Of a DNA stretch of 64,000 bases, positions 41,753 to 50,901 are shown piece after piece. The notes beneath the pieces are model-generated. The model was not told the origin of the DNA and did not search any database. It was given only the letters and a program-made list of their open reading frames with translations. Numbering within the stretch: position 1 is the stretch's first letter; each line of letters starts with the position of its first letter. Both the position numbers and the translations under genes were made by a program. The stretch is from Mycolicibacillus koreensis (GTDB lineage Bacteria > Actinomycetota > Actinomycetes > Mycobacteriales > Mycobacteriaceae). Location of the stretch: assembly GCF_002104795.1 (NCBI RefSeq), contig NZ_NCXO01000018.1, forward strand, positions 1 to 64,000. The letters run 5' to 3'.

Positions 41753-42607
41753 GTGACCGCCTCCGACCCGGCCACGGGGCCGCAACCGGCGCCGGACCTC
41801 GCCCCGACGGCGCGGGGGGTCCGCTCGGCCGCGTTTTTCGACCTGGACAAAACCGTCATCGCCAAATCCAGCGCGCTGGCGTTCAATAAGCCGTTCGCCG
41901 CCGAGGGGTTACTCGGCCGTAGGGCGGTATTGCGCTCCAGTTATGCGCAATTTCTCTTTCTGGTCTCCGGCGCCGACCACGATCAGGTCGACCGGCTGCG
42001 CGCACATCTGACCCAGATGTGCGCGGGATGGGATGTGGAGCAGGTCAAGGCGATCGTCGCCGAGACGTTGCACGACATCGTCACCCCGTTGATCTTCGCC
42101 GAGGCAGCCGATCTGATCACCGGACACAAGCTGTGCGGGCGCGACGTGGTGGTGGTCTCCGCCTCGGGCGCGGAGATCGTCGCGCCGATCGCGCGGGCGC
42201 TGGGCGCCACGCACGCGATGGCGACGCAGATGGTCGTCGAGGACGGCAAGTACACCGGCGAGATCGAGTTCTACTGCTTCGGAGAGGGCAAGGCCCAGGC
42301 CATCCGGGAGTTGGCCGCCCGCGAAGGTTACGCGCTCGAGCACTGTTACGCCTACTCCGATTCGATCACCGACCTACCGATGCTGCAGACCGTCGGCCAT
42401 CCGACCGCGGTCCGCCCCGACCGGGCACTGCGCAAGGAGGCGACCGCCCGCGGCTGGCCGATACTGACGTTCTCGCGCCCGGTGGCGCTGCGGGATCGAC
42501 TGCCCGCGCCGTCGGGCGCGGCGGTGGCGACATCTGCCGCGGTGGCGGTCACCGCGCTGGCTGCCGGCGCGTTGAGTTACACGCTGCTACGTCGTTTCGT
42601 GTTCTGA
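41753..42607 (+). CDS. HAD-superfamily IB phosphatase, SerB-like (Rv3661)
   Basis: 284 aa from GTG 41753. The HAD nucleophile motif AAFFDLDKT has D30 and D32; motif III/IV is AYSDSITDLPML. The cap between (RRAVLRSSYAQFLFLVSG) and a C-terminal hydrophobic segment (about 255-280) suggest membrane association. Related proteins are phosphoserine-phosphatase-like, but the substrate is not certain. An in-frame start at 41654 is less likely because the homologue begins close to 41753 and the leaderless promoter fits. Confidence 0.88.
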   Translation: MTASDPATGPQPAPDLAPTARGVRSAAFFDLDKTVIAKSSALAFNKPFAAEGLLGRRAVLRSSYAQFLFLVSGADHDQVDRLRAHLTQMCAGWDVEQVKAIVAETLHDIVTPLIFAEAADLITGHKLCGRDVVVVSASGAEIVAPIARALGATHAMATQMVVEDGKYTGEIEFYCFGEGKAQAIRELAAREGYALEHCYAYSDSITDLPMLQTVGHPTAVRPDRALRKEATARGWPILTFSRPVALRDRLPAPSGAAVATSAAVAVTALAAGALSYTLLRRFVF

Positions 42608-42660
42608 CCCGTTCCGCGGTGCCGATCCGGTAACGACGGCAAGTTACTCGCGGTTAGGCC

Positions 42661-42940
42661 TTGCTGTGACCGAGACCACGTAGTAGAAATGAGGCACGGA
42701 AGTCCGGTGAGGCCAAGGTCGATTCAGAAGAGAAGGGTCGACCTCCCGAGCCGGGCGACCCAGCACGGGCCTCCGGTACCCACGGGGAGCTACAGCCGCG
42801 ATAATGGCAGAAGTGTTGCGGGCCTGCGTTATTGCGAAAAGCGGACGGTCTCGACAGCCCTTTGGGTGGGGTTGCAACCGAGGCGCATCGCAAGACCGCC
42901 GAGGCCACCCACGCAACCCACGTGTCGCACGCCTGGTAAC
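42661..42940 (+). ncRNA. Candidate Ms1/MTS2823-type RNA with its promoter
   Basis: The 365-base gap between the HAD gene and the Rv3662c-like gene has no convincing ORF but is rich in pairing. A -35 TTGCTG (42661-42666) and -10 TAGAAA (42684-42689) with a 17-bp spacer predict a start near 42696. Stems include GGTCGA with TCGACC, GTGAGGCC with GGGCCTC, and CGGTCT with AGACCG. In mycobacteria this gap holds the abundant MTS2823/Ms1 RNA, which binds core RNA polymerase. The 3' end is estimated. Identification is by position and structure, not by alignment. Confidence 0.6.
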
Positions 42941-42972
42941 CGAGTTCCGTGCTAGCGGGCGGCGCTACGCGA

Positions 42973-43782
42973 TCAGCGGGGTGCCGCCCGCTTCATTTGG
43001 TCCAGCACCCCGGCCGCGCCGTCGGAGGTCTTGTTGGCCGCCTCGGCAATCGACACCGCCTCCCCGGCGCCGGCTTGCAGCGCCTTGCAGCACAGCACCA
43101 GCCACCCCGCCACCCCGTCGGCGGTGCCGGCGGCGAAACCTTGCGCGGCCGCACGGTAATTGCCCGAACCGCGCATCCAGGTCAACTCCGGTACGCCGAG
43201 GCCGCGCGGGTCGAGTCCGCTGGCGATCGTGATCAGCCGGGACACCGCACGGGCCACCACCCCGTCGGCGGTGCCGAACGGCGCCAGGGCCAGCAGTTCG
43301 CCGTGGGCGACCGCGGCCAGCACCGGCGCGGGCGCACGGGTGCCCCCGGTGACCAGATCGGCCAGCAGCGCCAGCCGGCGCCCGACCTGCTCGTCGGATT
43401 CGCCGTGCCGCGGCCTGCCCAACCGGTCGTCGTCGTCGACCAGGTCGGCCGCGGCCAGCATGTGCAGCTTCGCGATCGCCTGCAGCGGGGCGCGCCGCCA
43501 CACCTCGACCAAGGCGGTCTCCCCGCCCTCTAAGGCTTGGGAGACCCGCAGCGCCCCGGCGAAGATCGGGTTGGTGGTGGCCGACTCGTCGACCTGAACC
43601 GGCCCGCCGTCGAGCACCGAGGACGCCCGCGCGGCCCGCAGGGCGGCTTCGGCGGCGGTCACCGGCCAGCCACGCCGGTTGGTCTTGTGCTGGTGGGCCT
43701 TGCTCAAAGCCTGGCGCGCGAGGTCGGAGGCCTCGGTCACCCCGGGCAACTCCAGCAGCGGGGCCAGCGGGTCATCGGTCAC
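42973..43782 (-). CDS. Conserved actinobacterial protein Rv3662c-like
   Basis: 269 aa, soluble, Ala-rich helical. The N-terminal half carries RASSVLDGGPV and the middle PLQAIAKLHMLAAADLV, a pattern I associate with Fic-like helical proteins without the full HPFx(D/E)GN motif. M. tuberculosis annotates it as a possible oxidoreductase, which the sequence does not support. It reads toward the Ms1 region and is divergent from acs. Confidence 0.78.
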   Translation of the reverse strand: MTDDPLAPLLELPGVTEASDLARQALSKAHQHKTNRRGWPVTAAEAALRAARASSVLDGGPVQVDESATTNPIFAGALRVSQALEGGETALVEVWRRAPLQAIAKLHMLAAADLVDDDDRLGRPRHGESDEQVGRRLALLADLVTGGTRAPAPVLAAVAHGELLALAPFGTADGVVARAVSRLITIASGLDPRGLGVPELTWMRGSGNYRAAAQGFAAGTADGVAGWLVLCCKALQAGAGEAVSIAEAANKTSDGAAGVLDQMKRAAPR

Positions 43783-43868
43783 GTCCGCTCACGTTACCGT
43801 CCGCCGGTCACGGCGAACCCAGCGATCCGCGCCGACCGGAGCCCCGGCGGTGACTACGCTCGGAACAC

Positions 43869-45806
43869 GTGAGCGCTGCTTCGACATATCCGCCCCCGCC
43901 GGAGTTCGCCGCCGCGGCCAACGCCGGGCCCGAGCTGTATCGGCAGGCCGACGCCGATCGGCTGGCGTTCTGGGCCCGCCAGGCCGAGCGGGTGTCGTGG
44001 GCCTCCCCGTTCACCGACGTGCTGGACTGGTCGCAGGCCCCGTTCGCCAAATGGTTCGTCGGCGGCACCCTCAACGTCGCCTACAACTGCGTGGACCGCC
44101 ACGTCGACGCCGGTCACGGCGACCGGGTGGCAATCCACTGGGAGGGCGAACCGGTCGGTGACCGGCGCAGCCTGACCTACGCCGAACTGCGGGACGAGGT
44201 GTGCCGGGCGGCCAACGCCCTGACCGGGCTGGGGCTGCGCGCCGGTGATCGGGTCGCGATCTATCTGCCGATGATCCCCGAAGCGGTGATCGCGATGCTG
44301 GCGTGCGCGCGCCTCGGGGTGCTGCACACCGTGGTGTTCGCCGGATACTCCGCCCACGCGCTGCGCGCCCGCATCCAGGACGCGCAGGCGTCGGTGGTGA
44401 TCACCGCCGACGGGCAGTTCCGGCGCGGCGCACCGGCCGAGCTCAAACCCGCCGTCGACGAGGCGGTCGCCGACTGCCCCACCGTCGATCACGTCCTGGT
44501 GGTGCGGCGCACCGGGAGCGCGGTGGCCTGGACCGACGGGCGCGACCTGTGGTGGCACGACACCGTCGGGCAGGCCTCGCCCGTACACGCCCCGGACGCC
44601 TTCGACGCCGAACATCCGCTGTTTCTGCTGTACACCTCCGGCACCACCGGCACCCCGAAAGGCATCACCCACACCAGCGGCGGCTATCTGGTGCAGACCG
44701 CCTACACGCACTACTACACCTTCGACATCAAACCGGAGACCGACGTGTTCTGGTGCACCGCCGACATCGGCTGGGTCACCGGGCACACCTACGGGGTGTA
44801 CGGCCCGCTGGCCAACGGCGTCACCGAGGTGCTCTACGAGGGCACCCCGGACTGCCCGGACCGCCACCGCCACTTCGACATCATCGCCCGGTACGGCGTG
44901 ACCATCTACTACACCGCGCCGACACTGATCCGGACCTTCATGAAGTGGGGACGGGAGATCCCCGACGCCCACGACCTGTCCAGCCTGCGGCTGCTGGGAT
45001 CGGTCGGTGAACCGATCAACCCGGAGGCCTGGCGCTGGTTCCGCAGCGTCGTCGGCGCCGACTCGACCCCGGTCATCGACACCTGGTGGCAGACCGAGAC
45101 CGGAGCGACGATGATCTGCCCGCTGCCCGGGGTGGCCGCCGCCAAGCCCGGCGCGGCGATGCGCCCGCTGCCGGGCATCTCCGCCCGGATCGTCGACGAC
45201 CACGGCAACCAGCTGCAGCCGGGCACCGACCACGGTGAGCAGCCCACCGGCTACCTGGTTCTCGACGAGCCGTGGCCAGCGATGCTGCGCGGCATCTGGG
45301 GCAACCCGGAGCGTTTCATCGAGGCCTACTGGTCCCGCTTCGCCGAGCAGGGCTGGTATTTCGCCGGGGACGGCGCCCGCTACGACGCCGACGGCGACAT
45401 CTGGGTACTGGGCCGCATCGATGACGTCATGAACATCTCCGGGCACCGGATCTCCACCGCGGAGGTGGAATCGGCACTGGTCGCGCACGCCGAGGTCGCC
45501 GAGGCCGCTGTCGTGGGCGCCGCCGACGCCGATACCGGTCAGGCGATCTGCGCGTTCGTGGTGCTCACCGGCGTCACCACCGACGCCGGCGAGCAGACCG
45601 TCGCGGCGCTGCGTGAGCAGGTCGCGACCGAGATCTCCCCGATCGCCCGGCCGCGTGAAATCCACTTCGTGCCGGAGTTGCCCAAGACCCGCAGCGGCAA
45701 GATCATGCGCCGGTTGCTGCGCGACGTCGCTGACGGCCGCGAGCTCGGCGACACCTCCACCCTGGTCGACCCGGGGGTCTTCGAGGCGATCCGCGCCGCC
45801 AAATAG
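43869..45806 (+). CDS. acs: Acetyl-CoA synthetase (AMP-forming)
   Basis: 645 aa adenylate-forming enzyme making acetyl-CoA from acetate, ATP and CoA. The P-loop YTSGTTGTPKG is near residue 255, WWQTETGATM is the substrate/AMP motif, and the acetylation-site loop PKTRSGKIMRR is near 610. In mycobacteria the lysine in that loop is acetylated by a cAMP-binding acetyltransferase. GTG 43869 is preceded by TACGCT (43855-43860), fitting a leaderless start. The dpp transporter genes found next to acs in M. tuberculosis are absent. Confidence 0.96.
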   Translation: MSAASTYPPPPEFAAAANAGPELYRQADADRLAFWARQAERVSWASPFTDVLDWSQAPFAKWFVGGTLNVAYNCVDRHVDAGHGDRVAIHWEGEPVGDRRSLTYAELRDEVCRAANALTGLGLRAGDRVAIYLPMIPEAVIAMLACARLGVLHTVVFAGYSAHALRARIQDAQASVVITADGQFRRGAPAELKPAVDEAVADCPTVDHVLVVRRTGSAVAWTDGRDLWWHDTVGQASPVHAPDAFDAEHPLFLLYTSGTTGTPKGITHTSGGYLVQTAYTHYYTFDIKPETDVFWCTADIGWVTGHTYGVYGPLANGVTEVLYEGTPDCPDRHRHFDIIARYGVTIYYTAPTLIRTFMKWGREIPDAHDLSSLRLLGSVGEPINPEAWRWFRSVVGADSTPVIDTWWQTETGATMICPLPGVAAAKPGAAMRPLPGISARIVDDHGNQLQPGTDHGEQPTGYLVLDEPWPAMLRGIWGNPERFIEAYWSRFAEQGWYFAGDGARYDADGDIWVLGRIDDVMNISGHRISTAEVESALVAHAEVAEAAVVGAADADTGQAICAFVVLTGVTTDAGEQTVAALREQVATEISPIARPREIHFVPELPKTRSGKIMRRLLRDVADGRELGDTSTLVDPGVFEAIRAAK

Positions 45807-45831
45807 GCCGGGCTCAGACCGGGCGGGGCCC

Positions 45832-46554
45832 CTACACCGGGATCGGCACGAATCCCGATCCGGCACGGTTCTTGGCGTTGATGTCGTCGAGGACCGCGGT
45901 CATCGACACCACCACCGCCGGGGTGTGCAGCGGGATGTATTTGATGACGCAGTCGGGCAAGGCGTTGGAGAACGCGCCGTGGATCATTCCCACCAGCATG
46001 TTGTTGACCGTGACCGGCCCGCCGGAGTCGCCGTGCTGACCGCAGACCTGCATGACGATGGTGCCCGGATCCTGGCCCTGCCCCCAGGTGACCCCGCACG
46101 AGTTGCCGGTGGTGCGGCCCTGCTTGCAGGCCACCGTGCCGAATGCCGGGTCGGGGGCGATGCCGGCGATGACGAATCCGTCGACGTTGGCGACCGGGGC
46201 GACCTTCTCCGGGTCGAACTTGATCACCGCGTAGTCGAGGGCATCGTTGCCGGCGACCATCTCCCCGACGGTCCCGGCCCCCTCGGCGGCTTCGGCGGCG
46301 ACCTGCGCGCCGGGCCCGCCGCAGTGCGCGGAGGTGAATCCGATCAGTGCGCCGGTGTTGTCGTGCCCGATCGTGGTCAGGGTGCACAGGGTGTCGCCGT
46401 CGACGACGATGCCGGAACCGCCGCCCATCGGCACCTTGTCGTCGGCGAGGGCGGCCGGGGCGCGCAGGACCGGGACGACCAGCGCGACCAGGACCGCGGT
46501 GACCACCGCGATACGTCCCATCGTGCCGTGGCGCTCGCCATGGATGATCCGCAA
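45832..46554 (-). CDS. Secreted chymotrypsin-like serine protease (Rv3668c-like)
   Basis: 240 aa with a signal peptide (hydrophobic 14-36, cleavage near ALA-DD). The triad is visible: H77 in TSAHCGG, D107 in DALDYAV and S177 in GQHGDSGGP. Four or more cysteines probably form disulfides outside the cell. A start at M12 would give a shorter signal peptide. The family is described in M. tuberculosis as a protease that may promote persistence; substrates are unknown. Confidence 0.88.
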   Translation of the reverse strand: MRIIHGERHGTMGRIAVVTAVLVALVVPVLRAPAALADDKVPMGGGSGIVVDGDTLCTLTTIGHDNTGALIGFTSAHCGGPGAQVAAEAAEGAGTVGEMVAGNDALDYAVIKFDPEKVAPVANVDGFVIAGIAPDPAFGTVACKQGRTTGNSCGVTWGQGQDPGTIVMQVCGQHGDSGGPVTVNNMLVGMIHGAFSNALPDCVIKYIPLHTPAVVVSMTAVLDDINAKNRAGSGFVPIPV

Positions 46555-46710
46555 GGGATACTCCTGTCCGCCCGACCCGGGCCGTCAAAGTGCTGAGTCA
46601 GTCTAACGTGGCCGCCGCGGCGGCCCGGGTCCGCGCTGGCAGTTGGGTGCATCCGCCGACGTCGCTCATGGCACCATGAACCCGACGACAGCGAACCGGG
46701 AGGACCGTCT

Positions 46711-47232
46711 GTGAGCAAGACCGACCGCACCACCACGTCAAAACCGGGCCGCAAGGCCCCCGTGCCCTCCACCCTGACCGAGATCCCGCTGACCGACCCG
46801 CACGCGCTGCCCGCCGACCCGTCGATCGGAGCGTTGGTCAAAGACGCGACGTCGCATATGTCGACGCTGGTGCGGGCCGAGGTCGAGTTGGCCCGCGCGG
46901 AGATCACCCGCGACGTCAAGAAGGGCCTGACCGGCAGTGTCGCGTTCATCGCCGCGCTGGTGGTGCTGTTCTACTCGACGTTCTTCTTCTTCTTCTTCAT
47001 CGCCGCCCTGCTCGACACCTGGCTGTACCGCTGGGCGGCCTACCTGATCGTGTTCGGGCTGATGATCGTCACCGCCACGCTGCTGGCCGTGATCGGCTAT
47101 CTGAAGGTGCGGCGCATCCGCGGACCGCAGCAGACCTTGGAGACCGTGCGCGAGACCCGCACCGCGCTGACCCCCGGTCAGTCGCGCACCGCCACGCCGG
47201 CCCCCGCACCGACAGACCCGTCGGGCTGGTAG
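46711..47232 (+). CDS. Phage-holin-superfamily membrane protein (Rv3669-like)
   Basis: 173 aa. A charged N-terminal segment leads to a helix MSTLVRAEVELARAEITRDV, typical of the Phage_holin_3_6/DUF1469 family, followed by two transmembrane helices (about 75-105 and 110-135) and a basic tail. A GGGAGGA ribosome site precedes the GTG. The stop codon abuts the ephE ATG. The role is unknown; despite the family name it is a housekeeping actinobacterial membrane protein. Confidence 0.85.
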   Translation: MSKTDRTTTSKPGRKAPVPSTLTEIPLTDPHALPADPSIGALVKDATSHMSTLVRAEVELARAEITRDVKKGLTGSVAFIAALVVLFYSTFFFFFFIAALLDTWLYRWAAYLIVFGLMIVTATLLAVIGYLKVRRIRGPQQTLETVRETRTALTPGQSRTATPAPAPTDPSGW

Positions 47233-48186
47233 ATGGCTCCCCCGGATCCGTCGATCACCCGGATCGACGGACCGTGGCGCCATCGGGACGTGCACGCCAA
47301 CGGGATCCGGTTCCACCTCGTCGAGGCCGGCACCGCCGACGGTCCCGATGACGCGACCTCGGTGCCGCTGGTGCTGCTGTTGCACGGATTCGGTTCGTTC
47401 TGGTGGTCGTGGCGCCACCAGTTGCGCGGGCTCAGCGGGGCCCGGGTCGTCGCGGTCGACCTGCGCGGCTACGGCGGCAGCGACAAACCGCCACGCGGCT
47501 ACGACGGCTGGACGCTCGCCGGGGATGTCACCGGGCTGATCCGCGCGCTCGGGCACTCCTCGGCGATCCTGGTCGGCCACGCCGACGGCGGGCTGATCTG
47601 CTGGGCGACCGCGGTGCTGCACCGGCGCCTGATCGCCGCGGTCGCGGTGATCAGCTCCCCGCACCCCGCGGCGCTGCGCCGCTCACTGCTCACCCACGCC
47701 GGGCAGCGCCGCGCGCTGCTGCCCACGCTGCTGGGCTACCAGTTGCCGCTGTGGCCCGAACGCCGTCTCACCCGCGACCACGGCGCGGAGATCGAACGGC
47801 TGGTGCGCTCCCGTGCCGGCGCGCGCTGGCTGGCCACCGACGACGCCGCGCAGACCCTGGCGCATCTGCGCCAGGCGATCCAGATCCCGGCCGCGGCGCA
47901 CTCGGCACTGGAGTATCAGCGCTGGGCGGTGCGGACTCAGCTGCGCGACGAGGGGCGGCGGTTCATGGCCGCGATGGACGGCCAGATCACGGTGCCGATG
48001 CTGCACCTGCGCGGCGACACCGACCCCTATGTGCTCGCCGATCCGGTCGATCGCACCCTCCGCTACGCGCCGCACGGGCACTACGTCTCGGTCGCCGACG
48101 CCGGGCATTTCGCGCACGAGGAGGCCCCTGAGGCGGTCAACGACCACCTGCAGCGGTTCATCGGCGAGCGGCTCGGCCACCGCTGA
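47233..48186 (+). CDS. ephE: Alpha/beta-hydrolase, EphE-type epoxide hydrolase
   Basis: 317 aa. HGFGSFWWSWRHQL provides the oxyanion loop (H51), the nucleophile elbow is GHADGG with D118, and the catalytic His is in VADAGHFAHEEAPE. An aspartate nucleophile fits an epoxide hydrolase or dehalogenase-like enzyme. It starts on the base after the previous stop and is convergent with marP. Substrate unknown. Confidence 0.88.
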   Translation: MAPPDPSITRIDGPWRHRDVHANGIRFHLVEAGTADGPDDATSVPLVLLLHGFGSFWWSWRHQLRGLSGARVVAVDLRGYGGSDKPPRGYDGWTLAGDVTGLIRALGHSSAILVGHADGGLICWATAVLHRRLIAAVAVISSPHPAALRRSLLTHAGQRRALLPTLLGYQLPLWPERRLTRDHGAEIERLVRSRAGARWLATDDAAQTLAHLRQAIQIPAAAHSALEYQRWAVRTQLRDEGRRFMAAMDGQITVPMLHLRGDTDPYVLADPVDRTLRYAPHGHYVSVADAGHFAHEEAPEAVNDHLQRFIGERLGHR

Positions 48187-48201
48187 GGGGGCCGGGGTGA
48201 A

Positions 48202-49389
48202 TCAGCCCACGCAGGTCTCGGTGTTGACCGGCTGACTGTCGCCGATCTTGGCCAGTTGGCGCGACACCTCGTTGGCGGTCAACACGAACCCGGTGTCGTC
48301 GTCGTCGACCGCGGCGCCGAACACCACCCCGAGCACCCGTCCGCTCTGGTCGATCAGCGGCCCACCGGAATTGCCTTGGCGCACGGTGCCGCGGATCGTG
48401 TACACCTCGCGGTTGACGGTGGTGGTCTGGTAGATGTCCGGGCCGGACAGTTCGATGATCTCGCGGATGCGTGCCGGGGTCGCGGTGAACACCCCGCCGC
48501 CGGGGTATCCCAGCACGATGGCGTCGGTGCCCGACGGGGCAGGCTGGTCGACGAACGTCAACGGCTCCGAGGGCAGGTTGGGCACCGCGAGCAGCGAGAC
48601 GTCGTGGTTGGGGTCGAACGACACGACGGTGGCGTCATACGGCGTGCCGTCGACCTCGACGGTGACCCCGGTGGAGCCGGCCACCACGTGGGCGTTGGTC
48701 ATCACCCGCTGCGGGGCGACGACGAAACCGGTGCCCTCGAGCACCTTTTGGCAGCTGGTGGCCACCGCGCGGATCTTCAGCACGCTCGGCTGGGTGGCCG
48801 CCACCACGGGGCTGGTGGCCAGCGCCGAATCGGGGGCGTCGACGTTGGCGATCGGGGTGCGGCTGAACGGTTCGAGCACGGTGGGCAGCCCGGAGGTGTC
48901 CAGCAGCGCTGACAGTCGTTTCGGCACGGCCCGAAGCCAATTCGGGGCGGCGTCGTTGACGTGGCCGAGCACCCGCGAGCCGTTGATCGCCGCAGCCAGG
49001 TTCGGCTGGTCCGAGGAGGTCAACGGGGTCGCCAGGAGCCAGGCGGCCACCAGCACCACCATCAGTTGCACCCCGACGCCGATGATCGAGTCGATCCCGC
49101 GGATCACCGGGTTGCGGATCGCGCCGCGCACCGCCCGGCCCAGCACCACCCCGGCGACCTCGCCGATCACCACCAGCGACAGGATCAGAAACAGCGCGGC
49201 GAACAGCTTCGGACGTGACCCGCTGATGTGGCTGACGATGTGCGGGGCCATCAACACCCCGGCCACCCCGCCGAGCAGCACCCCGACGAACGACAACAGC
49301 GACCCCAGCGCCCCGGAGCGCCACCCCGAGATCGCGGCGATGAACGCGATCGCCACGATCGCGATATCGAGCCACTGCGACGAACTCAT
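48202..49389 (-). CDS. marP: Membrane-anchored periplasmic serine protease MarP
   Basis: 395 aa. Four N-terminal helices (CvpA-like, residues 1 to about 130), then a chymotrypsin-like protease domain. The triad is in MTNAHVV, DPNHDVSLLAV and VRQGNSGGPL, with cysteines before and at the C-terminus (SCQKVLEG and ETCVG) that can form the regulatory disulfide. MarP maintains intrabacterial pH in acid in M. tuberculosis by activating the hydrolase RipA. It is followed by leftward genes NUDIX, TlpA-like and nth upstream in the same operon. Confidence 0.94.
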   Translation of the reverse strand: MSSSQWLDIAIVAIAFIAAISGWRSGALGSLLSFVGVLLGGVAGVLMAPHIVSHISGSRPKLFAALFLILSLVVIGEVAGVVLGRAVRGAIRNPVIRGIDSIIGVGVQLMVVLVAAWLLATPLTSSDQPNLAAAINGSRVLGHVNDAAPNWLRAVPKRLSALLDTSGLPTVLEPFSRTPIANVDAPDSALATSPVVAATQPSVLKIRAVATSCQKVLEGTGFVVAPQRVMTNAHVVAGSTGVTVEVDGTPYDATVVSFDPNHDVSLLAVPNLPSEPLTFVDQPAPSGTDAIVLGYPGGGVFTATPARIREIIELSGPDIYQTTTVNREVYTIRGTVRQGNSGGPLIDQSGRVLGVVFGAAVDDDDTGFVLTANEVSRQLAKIGDSQPVNTETCVG

Positions 49390-49393
49390 CGCG

Positions 49394-50197
49394 TCACCGT
49401 CTTCCTCGCCCCTCGCCCACCAACGTCATCGCCTCGTCCAAGGCGCGCACATCGGCGGTGTCCCACGGTCGCGCCCACCCGGCGACGTCGAGCATCGCCG
49501 AGATCACCTGCCCGGTGAATCCCCAGACCAGCATCTCGTTGAGCAGAAACGCCGGCCCGGCCCACCGGCGGGTGCGCGCATCACGGTAGACCATCAGCCG
49601 GTTCTCCGGGTTGAGGAACGCGCTCAGCGGCACCCGCGAGACGATCGCTGTCTCGGCGGTGTCGATGACACCGACCGGCCCCGGGTCCGGCGAGTACGCC
49701 AGCACCGGCACCACGTGAAATCCCGACGGCGCGATGTAGAGCCGCTCCACGGTGGCCAGCGGACGCAGCCGCTGCGGGTCGACGCCGGTCTCCTCCTGGG
49801 CCTCCCGCAGCGCGGTGGCCACCGGGCCGGCGTCGGTGTCGTCGGTGGCGCCGCCGGGGAACGCCGCCTGCCCGGCGTGGTGGCGCAGGCTGTCGGCGCG
49901 CACCGTCACCAGCAGGTCGACATCGGCCGGCGGTTCGGCAGGCGGGGCCCCGGCGGGTCCGGTGTCCGGGCCGGAGAACAACATCAGCACCGCGGCGTCG
50001 CGGCTCGCGCCGCGCAGCCGGGCCCGCGCGCCGGCGGCGGTCATCAACGCCAGTGCGTCGGCCGGCAAGCGGCTGCGGAACGCCGCCGGCACCCGATCCA
50101 GGTTGTCGACGAGCGGGCGCAGCCACGGCGGGCTGGCCTCGGGGCTGATCGCCACCCCGGAATGCGCATCGGCGCCCTCCCCGGCACTCACCGACAC
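49394..50197 (-). CDS. NUDIX hydrolase, coenzyme A pyrophosphatase-like (Rv3672c)
   Basis: 267 aa. The NUDIX box is at about 117-139: GGATDDTD, then ALREAQEETGV, with the catalytic REAQEE core. The preceding RADSLRHHAGQAAFPGG matches the NuCoA motif of CoA pyrophosphatases. Start GTG 50195-50197. It ends four bases before the marP ATG, indicating one transcript. It probably cleaves CoA or related nucleotides. Confidence 0.87.
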   Translation of the reverse strand: MSVSAGEGADAHSGVAISPEASPPWLRPLVDNLDRVPAAFRSRLPADALALMTAAGARARLRGASRDAAVLMLFSGPDTGPAGAPPAEPPADVDLLVTVRADSLRHHAGQAAFPGGATDDTDAGPVATALREAQEETGVDPQRLRPLATVERLYIAPSGFHVVPVLAYSPDPGPVGVIDTAETAIVSRVPLSAFLNPENRLMVYRDARTRRWAGPAFLLNEMLVWGFTGQVISAMLDVAGWARPWDTADVRALDEAMTLVGEGRGRR

Positions 50198-50240
50198 ACC
50201 CCGATTCGCTCACGGCCGGGACCGTCGGTCGGCCGGCTCC

Positions 50241-50894
50241 TCACACCAACTCCCCGACCGCGGCGGCGATCTCGTCGGCGTCGGCGAACGGCCGCGGCAG
50301 GATCTGTGCCACGCTACCGTCCGCGGCCAACACCACCGTCGCAGGCATCACGTTGGGCACCGACAGCGCCGCGGCGATGCTGCGGGTGCCGTCCTGCAGC
50401 GTCGGAAGGTGCACCCCGAGGTCGGCCAACAGGTGCAACGCCGCGGCCTCGTTCTCGTCCTGATGGACGGTGACCACCTGCACCCGGGGGCCGACGCGGC
50501 GTTGATACTCCGCCATCGCCGGCAGCTCCGCGCGGCACGGCCCGCACCAGTAGGCCCACAGGTTCAGCACACTCGGCCGCCCGGCCAGCGCCGCGGCGAC
50601 GGCCACCGGCCGCCCGTCGGCGGCGCACTCCACCACCACCGCGTGCAGCGGCGAGTCCCCGGCGGCCGGCGCCGCCGCGGAATCCGCGCCCGGGCACGGT
50701 TGCAGGTCGGCGCGGCGGCGCGGTTCGACCAGTGCCGCGGCGGTGTCGGCGTCACGGTGGTCGCGCGCGACGGGCGGGCCCGGTGACCGCGCCGACTCCC
50801 CCGGGGTGTCGTCACGCAACTCCAGCGCCAACGCGACGATCAGTGCGGTCACCACCGCCAGCACCGCCACCGTCCACCGCATCGCTGTGCTCAC
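50241..50894 (-). CDS. Membrane-anchored thioredoxin-like (TlpA/ResA) protein (Rv3673c)
   Basis: 217 aa. One N-terminal membrane anchor (about 6-25), then an extracytoplasmic thioredoxin fold with the WCGPC active site (C117, C120) and a cis-proline region NVMPATVVL. Two extra cysteines, C67 and C90, lie before the active site. It probably reduces or reshuffles disulfides outside the membrane, which is relevant because the neighbouring MarP carries a disulfide. Confidence 0.87.
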   Translation of the reverse strand: MSTAMRWTVAVLAVVTALIVALALELRDDTPGESARSPGPPVARDHRDADTAAALVEPRRRADLQPCPGADSAAAPAAGDSPLHAVVVECAADGRPVAVAAALAGRPSVLNLWAYWCGPCRAELPAMAEYQRRVGPRVQVVTVHQDENEAAALHLLADLGVHLPTLQDGTRSIAAALSVPNVMPATVVLAADGSVAQILPRPFADADEIAAAVGELV

Positions 50895-50901
50895 CGCCGG
50901 G

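Noticed and set aside
42644-42916. Short ORFs on both strands inside the Ms1 candidate region
   Set aside because: No ribosome site and no family resemblance; the region is better explained as structured RNA.
43854-45866. Minus-strand ORF of 670 codons opposite acs
   Set aside because: Shadow composition; acs on the other strand is complete and conserved.
46711-47232. Phage holin as sign of a prophage
   Set aside because: The holin-superfamily protein is a conserved chromosomal gene in its usual place before ephE, with no other phage genes near it.
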